In this document: in pieces, positions 36,148 through 45,028 of the stretch
Layout of the letters: every line of letters begins with the position of its first letter
Numbering within the stretch: position 1 is the stretch's first letter
Origin: Arthrobacter sp. zg-Y20
GTDB lineage: Bacteria; Actinomycetota; Actinomycetes; Actinomycetales; Micrococcaceae
Reading direction: 5' to 3'
DNA length: 64,000 nucleotides
Assembly (NCBI RefSeq): GCF_030142075.1
Contig: NZ_CP126241.1
Location: 558,001-622,000 of the forward strand
Program-made: the position numbers and the translations under genes
Notes under the pieces: model-generated
Told to the model about the DNA's origin: nothing
The model's input: the letters and a program-made list of their open reading frames with translations, nothing else
Databases searched by the model: none

Positions 36148-37077
36148 TTAGAAGGTGAGCACAATCCGGCCGCGCAGCCCGCCGGCTTCCAGCCGTCGGT
36201 GGGCTTCGGCGGCCCGCTCGGCCGGCATGACGTCGGCAATCCGCGGGCTCAGCAGGTCAGCCTCGGCCAGGGCGCGCAGCCGGTCCAGTTTCGCGCCGGA
36301 ATGGTATTCCTGAACCACCCGGATCGGATGCACCCTCACGCCGCGGCCGGGATCACCGTCCCATCCGCGGTAGGTGGCGAACCCGCCGTCGTCGCGCACC
36401 GCCCGGGCAGCCAACCCGTTCATGACGGCAGCGTCAGCGACGGCGTCGACACCCTCGGGGAAGAGTTCGAGGATCCGCTCCGCGACGTCGTCGCCGCGCT
36501 CCACCACATAGTCGGCACCCAGGGCGGAGACGAGATCGGCGTCCTTGTCCGCTGCGTCGGCCACCACGGTGAGCCCGGCCTCCTTGGCAAGCTGGACCAG
36601 GTAGTTCCCCAGTGTTCCGGCCGCACCCGTGACGGCCAGGACCTTCCCCTCGGGCAGGGCCAGCTTTTCCAGGGTCTGGACGGCGGTCAGGCCGTTCATT
36701 GGCAGGGTGGAGGCAGCCTCCAGGCCGATGCCGCCCGGAATGCGGGCAACGGAGTCTGCCGGGGCCACCAGGTACTGGGCGTAGGCGCCGCGGCGTCCTT
36801 CCCGGGGCAGGGCCAGGGCCATGACCTCGTCACCGATCCGCCACCGGGCGCCGTCGCCCACCTCGTCCACAACACCGGCAGCGTCCATGCCGGGAATGTA
36901 GGGCGGTTCCATCCTGCCCATATCCTGGGCGCCGGAGCGCAGCACCGTGTCCGTAGGGCTTACCGCGGCCGCGCGGACACGGATGCGGATTTCGCCCGGG
37001 CCGGCATGCGGCTCGGGCGCCTCGAGGATCTCCAGGACCTCGGGGCCGCCGAAGGTGCGGACGCCAACAATCTTCAC
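36148..37077 (-). CDS. zinc-less quinone oxidoreductase (MDR family, QOR-like)
   Basis: NADPH-dependent medium-chain reductase of 309 residues. N-terminal GroES-like domain (GGPEVLEILEAPEPHAGPGEIRIRVRAA region, PGMDAAGVVDEVGDG) and Rossmann half with VTGAAGTLGNYLVQLAKEAG. The structural and catalytic zinc Cys sets are absent, as in quinone reductases. GTG 37077 follows AGAGGAG. 41 bp downstream of the PRISE-like reductase gene, so the pair is probably an operon of detoxifying or biosynthetic reductases. Confidence 0.87.
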   Translation of the reverse strand: MKIVGVRTFGGPEVLEILEAPEPHAGPGEIRIRVRAAAVSPTDTVLRSGAQDMGRMEPPYIPGMDAAGVVDEVGDGARWRIGDEVMALALPREGRRGAYAQYLVAPADSVARIPGGIGLEAASTLPMNGLTAVQTLEKLALPEGKVLAVTGAAGTLGNYLVQLAKEAGLTVVADAADKDADLVSALGADYVVERGDDVAERILELFPEGVDAVADAAVMNGLAARAVRDDGGFATYRGWDGDPGRGVRVHPIRVVQEYHSGAKLDRLRALAEADLLSPRIADVMPAERAAEAHRRLEAGGLRGRIVLTF

Positions 37078-37118
37078 GGGGAACTCCTCTTGGGTGGTGC
37101 CGGTGGTTTCCGAACAGG

Positions 37119-38291
37119 TCAGGCGGCGGGGCCAGGAATGATTTTCTGTGCTGCCAGGGCGTCGAAGAGCTCCAGGAAGCGGTCCTCCGAATCCAGGCAG
37201 TCGCCGAAACCGGCCTGCCGTGCCTTGATGGTGGAAGAAACGTTGTCGAACTCCGAGCGGAAAATGAAGTCGGCGAACTCCCAGCGCACCAAATCCGCAT
37301 ACGGTGTCTGCTGCAGGCCGTACCGCTCGGTCATCTGCTCCCACAGCTCGGCGTACTGCGGCATGGCGTCCACCAGAGGAACGGGCTGCGGTTCGGCGTA
37401 GTCCATGCCGAAATGCTTAGCGAATGCCGGCCAGAGCTGCCGCCACCGGAACTGGTCACCGTTGGTGATGTTGAAGATTTCCCCGGCGGCCGCCGGCTCC
37501 GACCCGGACCAGACCGCGGCCCGGGCCAGCAGCTCGGCATCGGTGACCTGGTAGAGCGCATCGTAGGCGGCCACCGTGCCGGGGAAGCGCAGCGGCTGGC
37601 CCAGTTCCCGGCTGACGGCGGCATACACGGCAATGGCCATCAGCAGGTTCATGGGGTTGCCGGTGGCGTAACCGATCACGCCTTCCGGGCGCAGCACGGT
37701 GAGTTCGAATCCGCGCTCCCGGGCTGCCTGGCGGAGCAGGTCTTCCTGGTCGTAATAGAAGTTGGGCTGGATCAGCCGCGGGTCGCGTTCCTTCGCCGGG
37801 GCGTTGAAATAGCCCAGATGCGCGCCATAGGCCTTGCCGCCCTGGTACAGCGTCACGTGGCGCAGCGGAGCACCGGCCGAGCGCAGCGCGTCCAAGGTGT
37901 TGCGCAGCAGGGCTGTGTTGACCTCGGATAGTTCGGCCGACGTCGGGCGCTCAATGTAGGCGCCGAACACCAGGTGTGTGGTGTCCGACGCCGCGGCAAG
38001 ACCGTCGCGGGCCGTGCCGGCGTCGAGGAGGTCCACGGAGAGGTGCTCCCATGCGGCGGCCGGGACCGGGCGGCGGCTGGCACCGCGGACCTTCCAGCCG
38101 CGGCGGGCATACTCGTCCGCGGCATGCCGTCCGATGACGCCGCCGGCACCCGCCACGAGGACCACACCGGATGAGGGCCGGTCCGGTGCTGCCTGCTCGG
38201 CCGAACGTGCCTGGTCCTGCTCGATGATGCCGGGCAACGGGTTGGCGCCGGCGTGCGATTCGGCGGTTTCGGAGACGTTGTCCTGATTCAT
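37119..38291 (-). CDS. PRISE-type SDR oxidoreductase (atypical short-chain reductase)
   Basis: 390 residues with GAGGVIGRHAADEYARRGWKVRGASRR as the NAD(P) site near residue 48, a TLYQGGKAYGAHLG segment where PRISE enzymes have their Tyr/Lys region, and INITNGD-like EIFNITNGDQFRWRQLWP near the middle. This fits the progesterone-5-beta-reductase/iridoid-synthase-like family that reduces enones; bacterial substrates are unknown. About 45 unconserved residues precede the Rossmann fold. ATG 38291 has AGGAGG five bases upstream. Confidence 0.82.
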   Translation of the reverse strand: MNQDNVSETAESHAGANPLPGIIEQDQARSAEQAAPDRPSSGVVLVAGAGGVIGRHAADEYARRGWKVRGASRRPVPAAAWEHLSVDLLDAGTARDGLAAASDTTHLVFGAYIERPTSAELSEVNTALLRNTLDALRSAGAPLRHVTLYQGGKAYGAHLGYFNAPAKERDPRLIQPNFYYDQEDLLRQAARERGFELTVLRPEGVIGYATGNPMNLLMAIAVYAAVSRELGQPLRFPGTVAAYDALYQVTDAELLARAAVWSGSEPAAAGEIFNITNGDQFRWRQLWPAFAKHFGMDYAEPQPVPLVDAMPQYAELWEQMTERYGLQQTPYADLVRWEFADFIFRSEFDNVSSTIKARQAGFGDCLDSEDRFLELFDALAAQKIIPGPAA

Positions 38292-38492
38292 CGGTCCTCC
38301 TGGTGCTGACCTGCTGTACGGAATGGTTCCCTTTGACCATAACGATTATCAGGGTACTTATGAAAATGCCTGCGGGGCGGCGCACCGTGGTCTTGCGCAC
38401 TTCCCGGCCGCTGGTCTCTTAGGGTGACTGGACCCGTTGGTGCCGGTCAGTCCGCTCTCCGGGTGAACAGACGGGCTAGCGGGGGAGCGGCA

Positions 38493-39764
38493 TTGGGCAG
38501 CACATCGGGTTCCATCTGGTCCAAGCGTGCCTTCCGGGGGCTGTGGCTGGCCAACGCGGTGGAGCATGCCGGGCATGCAGTGGCCATGTTCGCCGTCTCG
38601 GTAGCAATGATCACCGTCCTGGACGCCACCGAGGCCGAGGTAGGCCTGGTCGCGCCGCTGAGCAGCGCGGGGCCGCTGCTGTTCGGGCTGGTGGCCGGAG
38701 TAGCGGTGGACCGCTGGGGCCGGCGCCGGACCATGTTCACGATGACCTGGATCCGGGCGGCTGCGTACGGCTGCGCCGTGGCCTTGTTCTGCCTGGGCTG
38801 GTTGGCTGCATGGCAGCTGCTGGCGGTGCTGGTGGTAGTGAGTATTGCGGACTCGTTTTTCATGGCCGCCCAGACATCGCTGCTGCCCATACTGGTGGGA
38901 AGGCCACGGATTCCTGAGGCCGCCTCATCCCTGATGGCAACCGACCAGGTGATCTCCTTGGTCGGTCCGGCAGCCACCGGGCAGCTGGTGAAGCTGCTGC
39001 CGGCACCCGCCGCGCTGGGGCTGAGCGCCCTGGCCCAGCTGGTGGCCGCCGTCGGCCTGGCCCGGCTGCCCGACGACGAACCGGGCACGGCGAAAACTGA
39101 GCGCCCGTCCGTCCGAGCCGCCGTCGCGGACGGCTGGCGGTTCATGACCGGCCATCGGCTGCTGCTGGCCATGGTCCTGACCGCGGCTACGAACAACTTT
39201 GCTGCGGGGCTGTACCAGGCCGCGGAAACCTGGTTCATCTTGGAGGAGCTGGCATTGGATCCGGCTGTTTTCGGTGCCGTCTGGTCCGTCAGCGCCGTCG
39301 GCGGGATCCTTGGCGCGGTGGCCGCTCCGAGACTAGGACGGGCGATCGGGCCGTTGCGTGCCATGCTGCTTGCCGGCCTGATGATGCCGCTGAACTTTGC
39401 CCTGATTCCGCTCACCGCTCTGTGGCCGCAGCTTGCGGTGCCCAGCATAGGGGTCTCCTTCACGCTGTTCGGACTTGCGCTGGGGTTCATGAGCGTCAAC
39501 GGCACGGCGCTGTTCACTCAGCTGACCCCTGACGCGATGCTCTCCCGGTTCTCGGCCACCCGCCGGACCATCACCCAGGGCAGTTTTGTGGTTGGCGGGC
39601 TTCTGGGTGCGATGCTGCTGGCCGTGGCCGGTGCCGTGCCGACGCTCTGGGCGGCCGTGGCCATTGCCCTGCTGCAGGGCGTATTCCTGTTGCGGATGGG
39701 GGTTCCACGCCGGGGCGGCCCGACGCCTGCCGAGCTGCCGGATGAGGTGGCTGCCGCCACGTAG
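38493..39764 (+). CDS. MFS transporter (exporter type)
   Basis: About 423 residues, 12 predicted helices, MFS motif A after helix 2 as [10 protein letters not shown]; resembles the enterobactin-exporter/MFS_3 class. The start is uncertain: TTG 38493 has GGGGGAG five bases upstream, while the in-frame GTG at 38424 overlaps a TAGGGT box (38420-38425) that may be the -10. The stop (39762-39764) forms part of the TAGGGT box seven bases before the next gene. Substrate unknown. Confidence 0.85.
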   Translation: MGSTSGSIWSKRAFRGLWLANAVEHAGHAVAMFAVSVAMITVLDATEAEVGLVAPLSSAGPLLFGLVAGVAVDRWGRRRTMFTMTWIRAAAYGCAVALFCLGWLAAWQLLAVLVVVSIADSFFMAAQTSLLPILVGRPRIPEAASSLMATDQVISLVGPAATGQLVKLLPAPAALGLSALAQLVAAVGLARLPDDEPGTAKTERPSVRAAVADGWRFMTGHRLLLAMVLTAATNNFAAGLYQAAETWFILEELALDPAVFGAVWSVSAVGGILGAVAAPRLGRAIGPLRAMLLAGLMMPLNFALIPLTALWPQLAVPSIGVSFTLFGLALGFMSVNGTALFTQLTPDAMLSRFSATRRTITQGSFVVGGLLGAMLLAVAGAVPTLWAAVAIALLQGVFLLRMGVPRRGGPTPAELPDEVAAAT

Positions 39765-39774
39765 GGTGGGGAAG

Positions 39775-40857
39775 GTGAATAGCCATACCAGTCGGGACCG
39801 CAGCTGGGCCGAAGACGCCATCCGCCGGATCGAAGCCGAGGCGGCACGTTCCGCCGACACACACCTGTTCCAAATTCCGGTGCCCACGGGCTGGGCGGTC
39901 AAGGTGTACCTCAAGGACGAGTCGACGCACCGGACCGGCAGCCTCAAGCACCGGCTGGCCCGGTCCCTGTTCCTCTTTGGACTGGTGAACGGCTGGATCC
40001 GGGAAGGCACCACCGTGGTGGAGGCTTCCAGCGGGTCCACGGCCGTATCCGAAGCCTACTTTGCGCAGCTGCTGGGCGTGCCGTTCATCGCCGTGATGAC
40101 CAGGACCACCAGTGCGGAGAAGATCGCGCTGATCCAGCAGTACGGCGGCAGCTGCCACTTTGTGGACGATCCTTCCGAGGTCTACGCCGCAGCCGAGGAC
40201 CTTGCCCGCAGCACCGGCGGCCACTATATGGACCAGTTCACCTACGCCGAGCGGGCCACGGATTGGCGCGGCAACAACAACATTGCCGAATCGATCTTTT
40301 CCCAGCTGTCGCTGGAGGAGCATCCGGTGCCCGAATGGATTGTGGTGGGCGCTGGCACCGGCGGGACCAGCGCGACCCTGGGCCGGTACATCCGCTACCA
40401 CCGTTATCCCACCCGGCTGGCGGTGGTGGACCCGGAACGTTCGGCCTTCTTCCCCGCCTGGCAGACCCCCGATGTGCCCGCCGTGGGCGGACCGTCCCGG
40501 ATCGAGGGGATCGGCCGGCCGCGCCCTGAACCGAGCTTCATTCCGGCCGTGATCGACCACATGATCCAGGTGCCCGACGCCGCCTCCGTGGCCGCTGCAA
40601 GGCACCTGCGGAGTGTGGCCGGGCTGCATGCGGGGCCGTCCACGGGCACCAACCTCTGGGGCGTATGGCAGCTCGCCGCCGAGATGGAAGCACAGGGCAA
40701 GGCCGGCAGCATCGTGTCGCTGATGTGCGATTCGGGGGACCGCTATGCGGCGTCTTACGGCGACGACGACTGGCTGGCTTCCCGGGGCCTGGATCCGGCT
40801 CCCGCAGAGGCCCGGCTGCAGGAACTCTTCGCCACCGGAAAGTGGCCCGCGCCCTAG
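39775..40857 (+). CDS. PLP-dependent cysteine synthase-family enzyme
   Basis: Fold-type II PLP enzyme, 360 residues. The Schiff-base Lys is in [11 protein letters not shown] (near residue 59), the Asn/Ser loop is [13 protein letters not shown], and the phosphate loop [16 protein letters not shown]. It is longer than CysK and lacks CysK's typical C-terminus, matching an actinobacterial subgroup annotated as cysteine synthase-like whose reaction (synthase, desulfhydrase or other lyase) is open. GTG 39775 is seven bases after TAGGGT, possibly leaderless. Its stop overlaps the convergent GNAT gene stop in CTAG. Confidence 0.85.
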   Translation: MNSHTSRDRSWAEDAIRRIEAEAARSADTHLFQIPVPTGWAVKVYLKDESTHRTGSLKHRLARSLFLFGLVNGWIREGTTVVEASSGSTAVSEAYFAQLLGVPFIAVMTRTTSAEKIALIQQYGGSCHFVDDPSEVYAAAEDLARSTGGHYMDQFTYAERATDWRGNNNIAESIFSQLSLEEHPVPEWIVVGAGTGGTSATLGRYIRYHRYPTRLAVVDPERSAFFPAWQTPDVPAVGGPSRIEGIGRPRPEPSFIPAVIDHMIQVPDAASVAAARHLRSVAGLHAGPSTGTNLWGVWQLAAEMEAQGKAGSIVSLMCDSGDRYAASYGDDDWLASRGLDPAPAEARLQELFATGKWPAP

Positions 40858-41528
40858 GGGGAAACTCCGGCGGTGTCCGGGAACGAAGGCGCCGCGGCCT
40901 CAAAATCGATCCGCATCACTACCCGCCGCAGGGTGGGATGGCTGACCTCCGTGAACCCAGCGGCATCGAAAACACTGCGGCTGCCTACGAACAGTTCGCC
41001 CCAGGCCACCTCCTTTCCCGGCTCGGTCAGCATGGGGTAGCCCTCCAGGGCCCTGGCTCCCCGCTCCCGGGCGAATCCGACGGCACCCCGTGCCAGTGCA
41101 TAGCTCACCCCCTGACGCCGGTAGCCCGTCCGGGTGACGAAGCAGGTGACGGCCCAGACGCCGTCGTCGGTCTTGTCTTCTGTCCGCCCGCTCCACGGAA
41201 CCCGCAGCCGTTCCAGCCGGGGATAGGCGGTGCGCGGTTCCACCGCGCACCAGCCAACAGGTTCGGCGTCCAGATACGCCAGCAGCCCGCTGGTTGATCC
41301 GGCGTCAGGGCTGCCGCAGTTGGCCTGTTGCCGCAGCCGGTAAGCCCGCTCTTCCTGCGGCATGGCCCGCCACTGCTCCCGGCTGGCCTTGAACCACTGG
41401 CACTGGCAGCGGTGCGGGTCCCCGCGCCCGGCGAAGACGGCCTGCAGATCAGCCGGGGAGCCCTGGTTGGCGGGCCGGACTGTCAGTGTCCCGCCGTTCG
41501 GGCTCACCGTTCCGATTGTGCGGGACAT
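40854..41528 (-). CDS. GNAT-family N-acetyltransferase
   Basis: 224 residues with a Cys/Trp-rich region ([18 protein letters not shown]) and a GNAT core, [30 protein letters not shown], containing the acetyl-CoA loop in the form RRQGVS. C-terminal [19 protein letters not shown] is typical. This subgroup is widespread in actinobacteria; acceptor unknown. ATG 41528 has AGGAGG seven bases upstream, lying inside the end of the next GNAT gene (80-bp overlap). Confidence 0.82.
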   Translation of the reverse strand: MSRTIGTVSPNGGTLTVRPANQGSPADLQAVFAGRGDPHRCQCQWFKASREQWRAMPQEERAYRLRQQANCGSPDAGSTSGLLAYLDAEPVGWCAVEPRTAYPRLERLRVPWSGRTEDKTDDGVWAVTCFVTRTGYRRQGVSYALARGAVGFARERGARALEGYPMLTEPGKEVAWGELFVGSRSVFDAAGFTEVSHPTLRRVVMRIDFEAAAPSFPDTAGVSP

Positions 41529-42051
41529 TGTGGTCCTCCTGCTCGGTGCCGGTTTCCTTGGGGTTCGCGGTGAGGTGGTGCTTGAACCCGATGTGTGTGG
41601 GCTCGAAGCCAAGGCTTCGGTAAAACCGGTGCGCGTCTTCGCGCCTGAGATTGGAAGTGAGCTGGGCCAGTCCGGCACCGTTTTGCCGCCCTTGGACAAG
41701 GGCCCAGTCCATCAGCGCGGCTCCCAGACCGCGTGACCGGAGATCGGCGCGAACATGCACCGCCTCCACCTGCAGCCGGGTTACGGCTCCGGCCGCCAGG
41801 CACGGGAGCAGAGTCAGCTGGGCAGTGGCCGCAATGGTTCCGGCGCCGTCCTCAACGACGGCGAGGAAATGGGCGGGGTCCGCATCGATGGCTTCGAAGG
41901 TGCGCCGGTAGGTGTCCAGATCGGGGTGCGGTGCTTCCGGCGACCCGAGCGCGTCTGCCTCCAATAGCGCCGCGATCGGCCCGACGTCGGCCCGACAGGC
42001 CCGGCGCACGCGGAAGGACCCGGCCAGCAGCGGGGCAGGATGGATTTGCAT
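41449..42051 (-). CDS. GNAT-family N-acetyltransferase
   Basis: 200 residues from ATG 42051. A standard GNAT core: VEAVHVRADLRSRGLGAALMDWAL with RSRGLG as the acetyl-CoA loop, and AHRFYRSLGF at the end. The last 30 or so residues (polar, Glu/Arg/Pro-rich) are encoded by DNA that also encodes the start of the downstream GNAT in another frame. Co-transcribed with that gene. Substrate unknown; the start is supported by family alignment, not by a strong ribosome site. Confidence 0.8.
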   Translation of the reverse strand: MQIHPAPLLAGSFRVRRACRADVGPIAALLEADALGSPEAPHPDLDTYRRTFEAIDADPAHFLAVVEDGAGTIAATAQLTLLPCLAAGAVTRLQVEAVHVRADLRSRGLGAALMDWALVQGRQNGAGLAQLTSNLRREDAHRFYRSLGFEPTHIGFKHHLTANPKETGTEQEDHNVPHNRNGEPERRDTDSPARQPGLPG

Positions 42052-42185
42052 GCCCGCAGTCTGCCACACCCGTCCCGCAGTGCCGGAGAGCAGGTGCCGG
42101 AAACGGCCCGCTCCATTGACCGGCTATGCCGGGGCGGGCAGGGTTAATGGGACCGGACCACCGCTGCCGCCGTCAGGAGCCGTTT

Positions 42186-43184
42186 ATGCTTCGTATTCTT
42201 TCGATTGACGGTGGTGGCATCCGCGGCATCATTCCAATCACCTGGCTGATGGCGCTGGAGGAACAGACCGGACGGCGGACGGCTGACCTCTTTGACCTGG
42301 TGGTGGGCACCTCGGCCGGCGGCATGGCTGCCCTCGCGCTGGTCTCGCCGCGGAACGGAGGAACGCCGTACAGCGCCGACGAGGTGCGGCAGTTGAATCT
42401 GGACAGCGCCGAGGAAATTTTCCCCCAGGATCCCGGAGATCCGCACGCCGGAGATCCGCAGGCCGGTGCCCCTCAAACCGCGGACCAGTATGCCGGTGCC
42501 CCGCGCTACGCTGCTGAACCCCTGCAGCATTATCTGGGGGAGGCACTTGGTGATGAGCCCCTGTCCCGGGCGGTCCGGCCGGTAGCAGTGACCACCTGCG
42601 ACCTCGCCCGCACCGAAGCCCTGTACTTTGCCGGCGGCGGGCTGGAACCCTCTGTCCTGGGCGACGCATCCATGGCGCTGGCGGCCCAGGCAACGGCGTC
42701 GCTGCCCCGGTACTTCCCGGCGGTGCCCTACACCGATCCGGAGGGGACGGCCCGGCAACTGGCAGACGGCGGGCTGGCTGCTGATGATCCCGCACTGCTG
42801 GGATATTCGCTGGGTTCGGTATTGCCGCAGGCTGTGGACGGCGTCCTGCTGGTCTCCCTGGGCACCGGGACCAGCACCGGGACCCGTAACGCGGGGCTGC
42901 GGCTGGGCGCGGAACAGACCCAGCAGACCCCCGAACTGCAGGTCCTGGAAAAAGACCTGGCCATGGTGTTGAGCGGGCCCGGACAATTGGCCCGGGATTG
43001 CCTGCAGCTGATCCTGGGCGACAGGTATGTCCGGATCCAGACAGACCTGCTGCCAGCGGCCAGCAATGCGTCCGACGATGCCAGCCAAGACAACTTGGAG
43101 GGCCTGATAGCGACCGCCGAGAAGATGGTGCAGGACACGTCCGCGGACCTGGACCGGCTGGCCCGGCAGCTTCCGGAGGGGTGA
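42186..43184 (+). CDS. patatin-like phospholipase
   Basis: 332-residue acyl hydrolase. The oxyanion motif GGGIRG (9-14), nucleophile GTSAG (Ser43) and DGG (Asp194) form the complete Ser-Asp dyad set. A repetitive GDPHAGDPQAGAPQ-type insert (about 84-106) sits where family members have a variable cap. No signal peptide, so it should act on the inner membrane face. ATG 42186 has CAGGAG seven bases upstream. Two uncharacterised genes follow in the same direction. Patatins with this fold are also effectors in some anti-phage systems, but no nucleotide cyclase is present. Confidence 0.9.
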   Translation: MLRILSIDGGGIRGIIPITWLMALEEQTGRRTADLFDLVVGTSAGGMAALALVSPRNGGTPYSADEVRQLNLDSAEEIFPQDPGDPHAGDPQAGAPQTADQYAGAPRYAAEPLQHYLGEALGDEPLSRAVRPVAVTTCDLARTEALYFAGGGLEPSVLGDASMALAAQATASLPRYFPAVPYTDPEGTARQLADGGLAADDPALLGYSLGSVLPQAVDGVLLVSLGTGTSTGTRNAGLRLGAEQTQQTPELQVLEKDLAMVLSGPGQLARDCLQLILGDRYVRIQTDLLPAASNASDDASQDNLEGLIATAEKMVQDTSADLDRLARQLPEG

Positions 43185-43290
43185 GGGCCTTGGCGGCGGA
43201 AGTAATCAGCGGAAGAATTATGGGAAAAGTGCTGTTGTGCAGCGCCCTGTATCGGCAACTCTTCCCGATCCGGCGATGAGAGAGGCAGCT

Positions 43291-43875
43291 GTGGGCGAAA
43301 ACTTGAGGCGGGTCCGTCGAATAGTGCATGTGCAGTTCGGGACCGGGCAACCCGCAGACAATTACACCCAAACCTGCGACCGGCTTGACGCGGCGATTGC
43401 CGCCACGGCGGCGAGTCAGGAGGTGCTTCGGAACCAGGCCCGGGCGGCATGGGAGGTGGTGCGGCACTACGGTGCCGTTACGCGGTCCTATGAAACCCGC
43501 ATGAAAAGCCTGGAAGCCGTCATAGCCGAGGAGCATCTGGCCGGCGGCCAGGCTGTCAGCCTCGCCCAAACCGCGCACCGCATGTATGACCTCGCGGTGC
43601 GCATCGAAGCCACGGCTCGTCACCACTTTGACGTTGTCCGTACCAAGGAATCCCGTGTGGAGGAATTGATGCACAAGCTAACAAGTTCCAAAGCCCAGCT
43701 GAAGCTGGCCCAGACTGCGGAGAACCACCGGAACCGGCTGCGTCTGCTGGAAGCAGGGGCCGAACAGGATCCCCTGATCCACAGCCGAAGCAGATATGAC
43801 CGGGAGCTGCACGAAGCTGCGCGGCTCGCCCACGAAGCCGAGGCGCTGGCGGGGCTGAAGGGCGGCTGGTCATGA
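43291..43875 (+). CDS. coiled-coil hypothetical protein
   Basis: About 194 residues, almost entirely helical heptads (LDAAIAATAASQEVLRN, ESRVEELMHKLTSSKAQLK), without membrane segment or signal. GTG 43291 is chosen because AGAGAGG precedes it; ATG 43276 is possible. Its stop overlaps the next start in ATGA, so it is coupled to the membrane protein downstream, and it lies about 105 bp after the patatin gene. Function unknown. Confidence 0.68.
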   Translation: MGENLRRVRRIVHVQFGTGQPADNYTQTCDRLDAAIAATAASQEVLRNQARAAWEVVRHYGAVTRSYETRMKSLEAVIAEEHLAGGQAVSLAQTAHRMYDLAVRIEATARHHFDVVRTKESRVEELMHKLTSSKAQLKLAQTAENHRNRLRLLEAGAEQDPLIHSRSRYDRELHEAARLAHEAEALAGLKGGWS

Positions 43876-44414
43876 TGCCCGCACAGACCAGTCCGGTTTT
43901 GGTCCCCATACCGCTCAGCCCGCGGCGGAGCCATTCGCTGCGCACGGTCGCCGGACTGAGCATGGCCGCCATGCTGTTCCTCTTCCTGGGCGGCGGGGAC
44001 CTGGTGACGGTGCTTATCGGGTTCGGCTTCATCCTCCACCCGGTGCAGGCAGCCACCGACAAGCTGGTCCGCTGGCCCCGCCAGGACCGCACCGACGCCG
44101 AGTCCCTGACCCGTGTAGTCCGCGAATACTTCTACAACGCACCCGCCGTCGATACCCGGGGCGTGCGGGAGCTGGCGGCAACACGGCAGCTGCAGATTAA
44201 CGACGACGGCGGCGGGCAGCTGCGCATCGCCCTCACCGGCCGGCGGAAGCCAACTCCTGCAGGCAGCCGGCCTGAGGCCCGGCTGTCCTACCGGTGCGGG
44301 GACGTGGGCTTGGCGGACTTCGACCGCCTGCTGCAGAACGCCGAACGTGATCCGTCGGTGCGCCGTGCCACGGACCGGATGCGGCGCCCGGAACCCGGCC
44401 GGGCCGCGTCCTGA
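43872..44414 (+). CDS. hypothetical membrane protein
   Basis: 180 residues: two closely spaced hydrophobic stretches (about 24-57, TVAGLSMAAMLFLFLGG and LVTVLIGFGFILHP) followed by a cytoplasmic or exposed domain with FYNAPAVDTRGVREL and a QLRIALTGRRKP strand. No family recognised. Translationally coupled to the coiled-coil gene by a four-base overlap. Confidence 0.65.
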   Translation: MMPAQTSPVLVPIPLSPRRSHSLRTVAGLSMAAMLFLFLGGGDLVTVLIGFGFILHPVQAATDKLVRWPRQDRTDAESLTRVVREYFYNAPAVDTRGVRELAATRQLQINDDGGGQLRIALTGRRKPTPAGSRPEARLSYRCGDVGLADFDRLLQNAERDPSVRRATDRMRRPEPGRAAS

Positions 44415-44516
44415 CAGCACACGGGTGGCTACACCCGCTGCCGGGGTTGCCGGGCTGCCTGAGTCTCGGCCGGCGCCCCGGCAACGGACCCCCGTTCCGG
44501 CTGGGATCATGGAGGT

Positions 44517-44936
44517 ATGCAAACTCTCAGCCTCCAGGACGCCATCAGCCTCGCCGAACGGGCAGCCGCTGTGGCCGAAGACCATATTCCCTACGGTTCC
44601 GGGCTGGGTGCTCCGACGTCGTTTACGCTGGCCTGGCTTCTGGCGCGCAGCGGCATGGAAGGCATCCGGGTAGCCAGCGGCAGCTCGGGGATGGGGGACC
44701 ATTTCTGGGTGGAAACCGGGCAGTGGCGGATTGATCCGACCCTGCGCCAGTTCGCGCAGCTGAACCACAAACCCCTGGTGGAGCCGGTGGAAGAACCCGG
44801 CAATTTCGCGGCGACCAAGTATTACGCGGTCCCGTCCACCCGGCAGGAAGCGGTGCGTGAGGTCTCCTACGGATTCCGCAACGCCGCCGAGACCGAAGAC
44901 TTCGTGCGCGAGATGGAAGCGGCCATCGCCCTGTAA
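44517..44936 (+). CDS. hypothetical protein with a transglutaminase-like His-Asp segment
   Basis: 139 residues. GDHFWVETGQWRIDPTLRQF resembles the His...Asp half of transglutaminase/papain-like domains (H-W-V-E...IDPT..QF), but the catalytic Cys that should precede it is missing: no cysteine occurs in the protein. It may be a degenerate or non-enzymatic member. GGAGGT precedes ATG 44517. It stands between the patatin cassette and the alpha-mannosidase gene. Confidence 0.6.
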   Translation: MQTLSLQDAISLAERAAAVAEDHIPYGSGLGAPTSFTLAWLLARSGMEGIRVASGSSGMGDHFWVETGQWRIDPTLRQFAQLNHKPLVEPVEEPGNFAATKYYAVPSTRQEAVREVSYGFRNAAETEDFVREMEAAIAL

Positions 44937-45028
44937 GGGGCCCCGCAGCCTCCCGGGCATAGCTCAAACGGCACCGGATGTACTAGCCTCGGGCGGACCC
45001 ACTGCCGGGAGTAGCCAAGGGGCACTGC

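Noticed and set aside
42186-44414. CBASS-type defence system built on the patatin
   Set aside because: No cyclic-nucleotide synthase (CD-NTase), ubiquitin-like or ancillary genes nearby; only the effector fold is shared.
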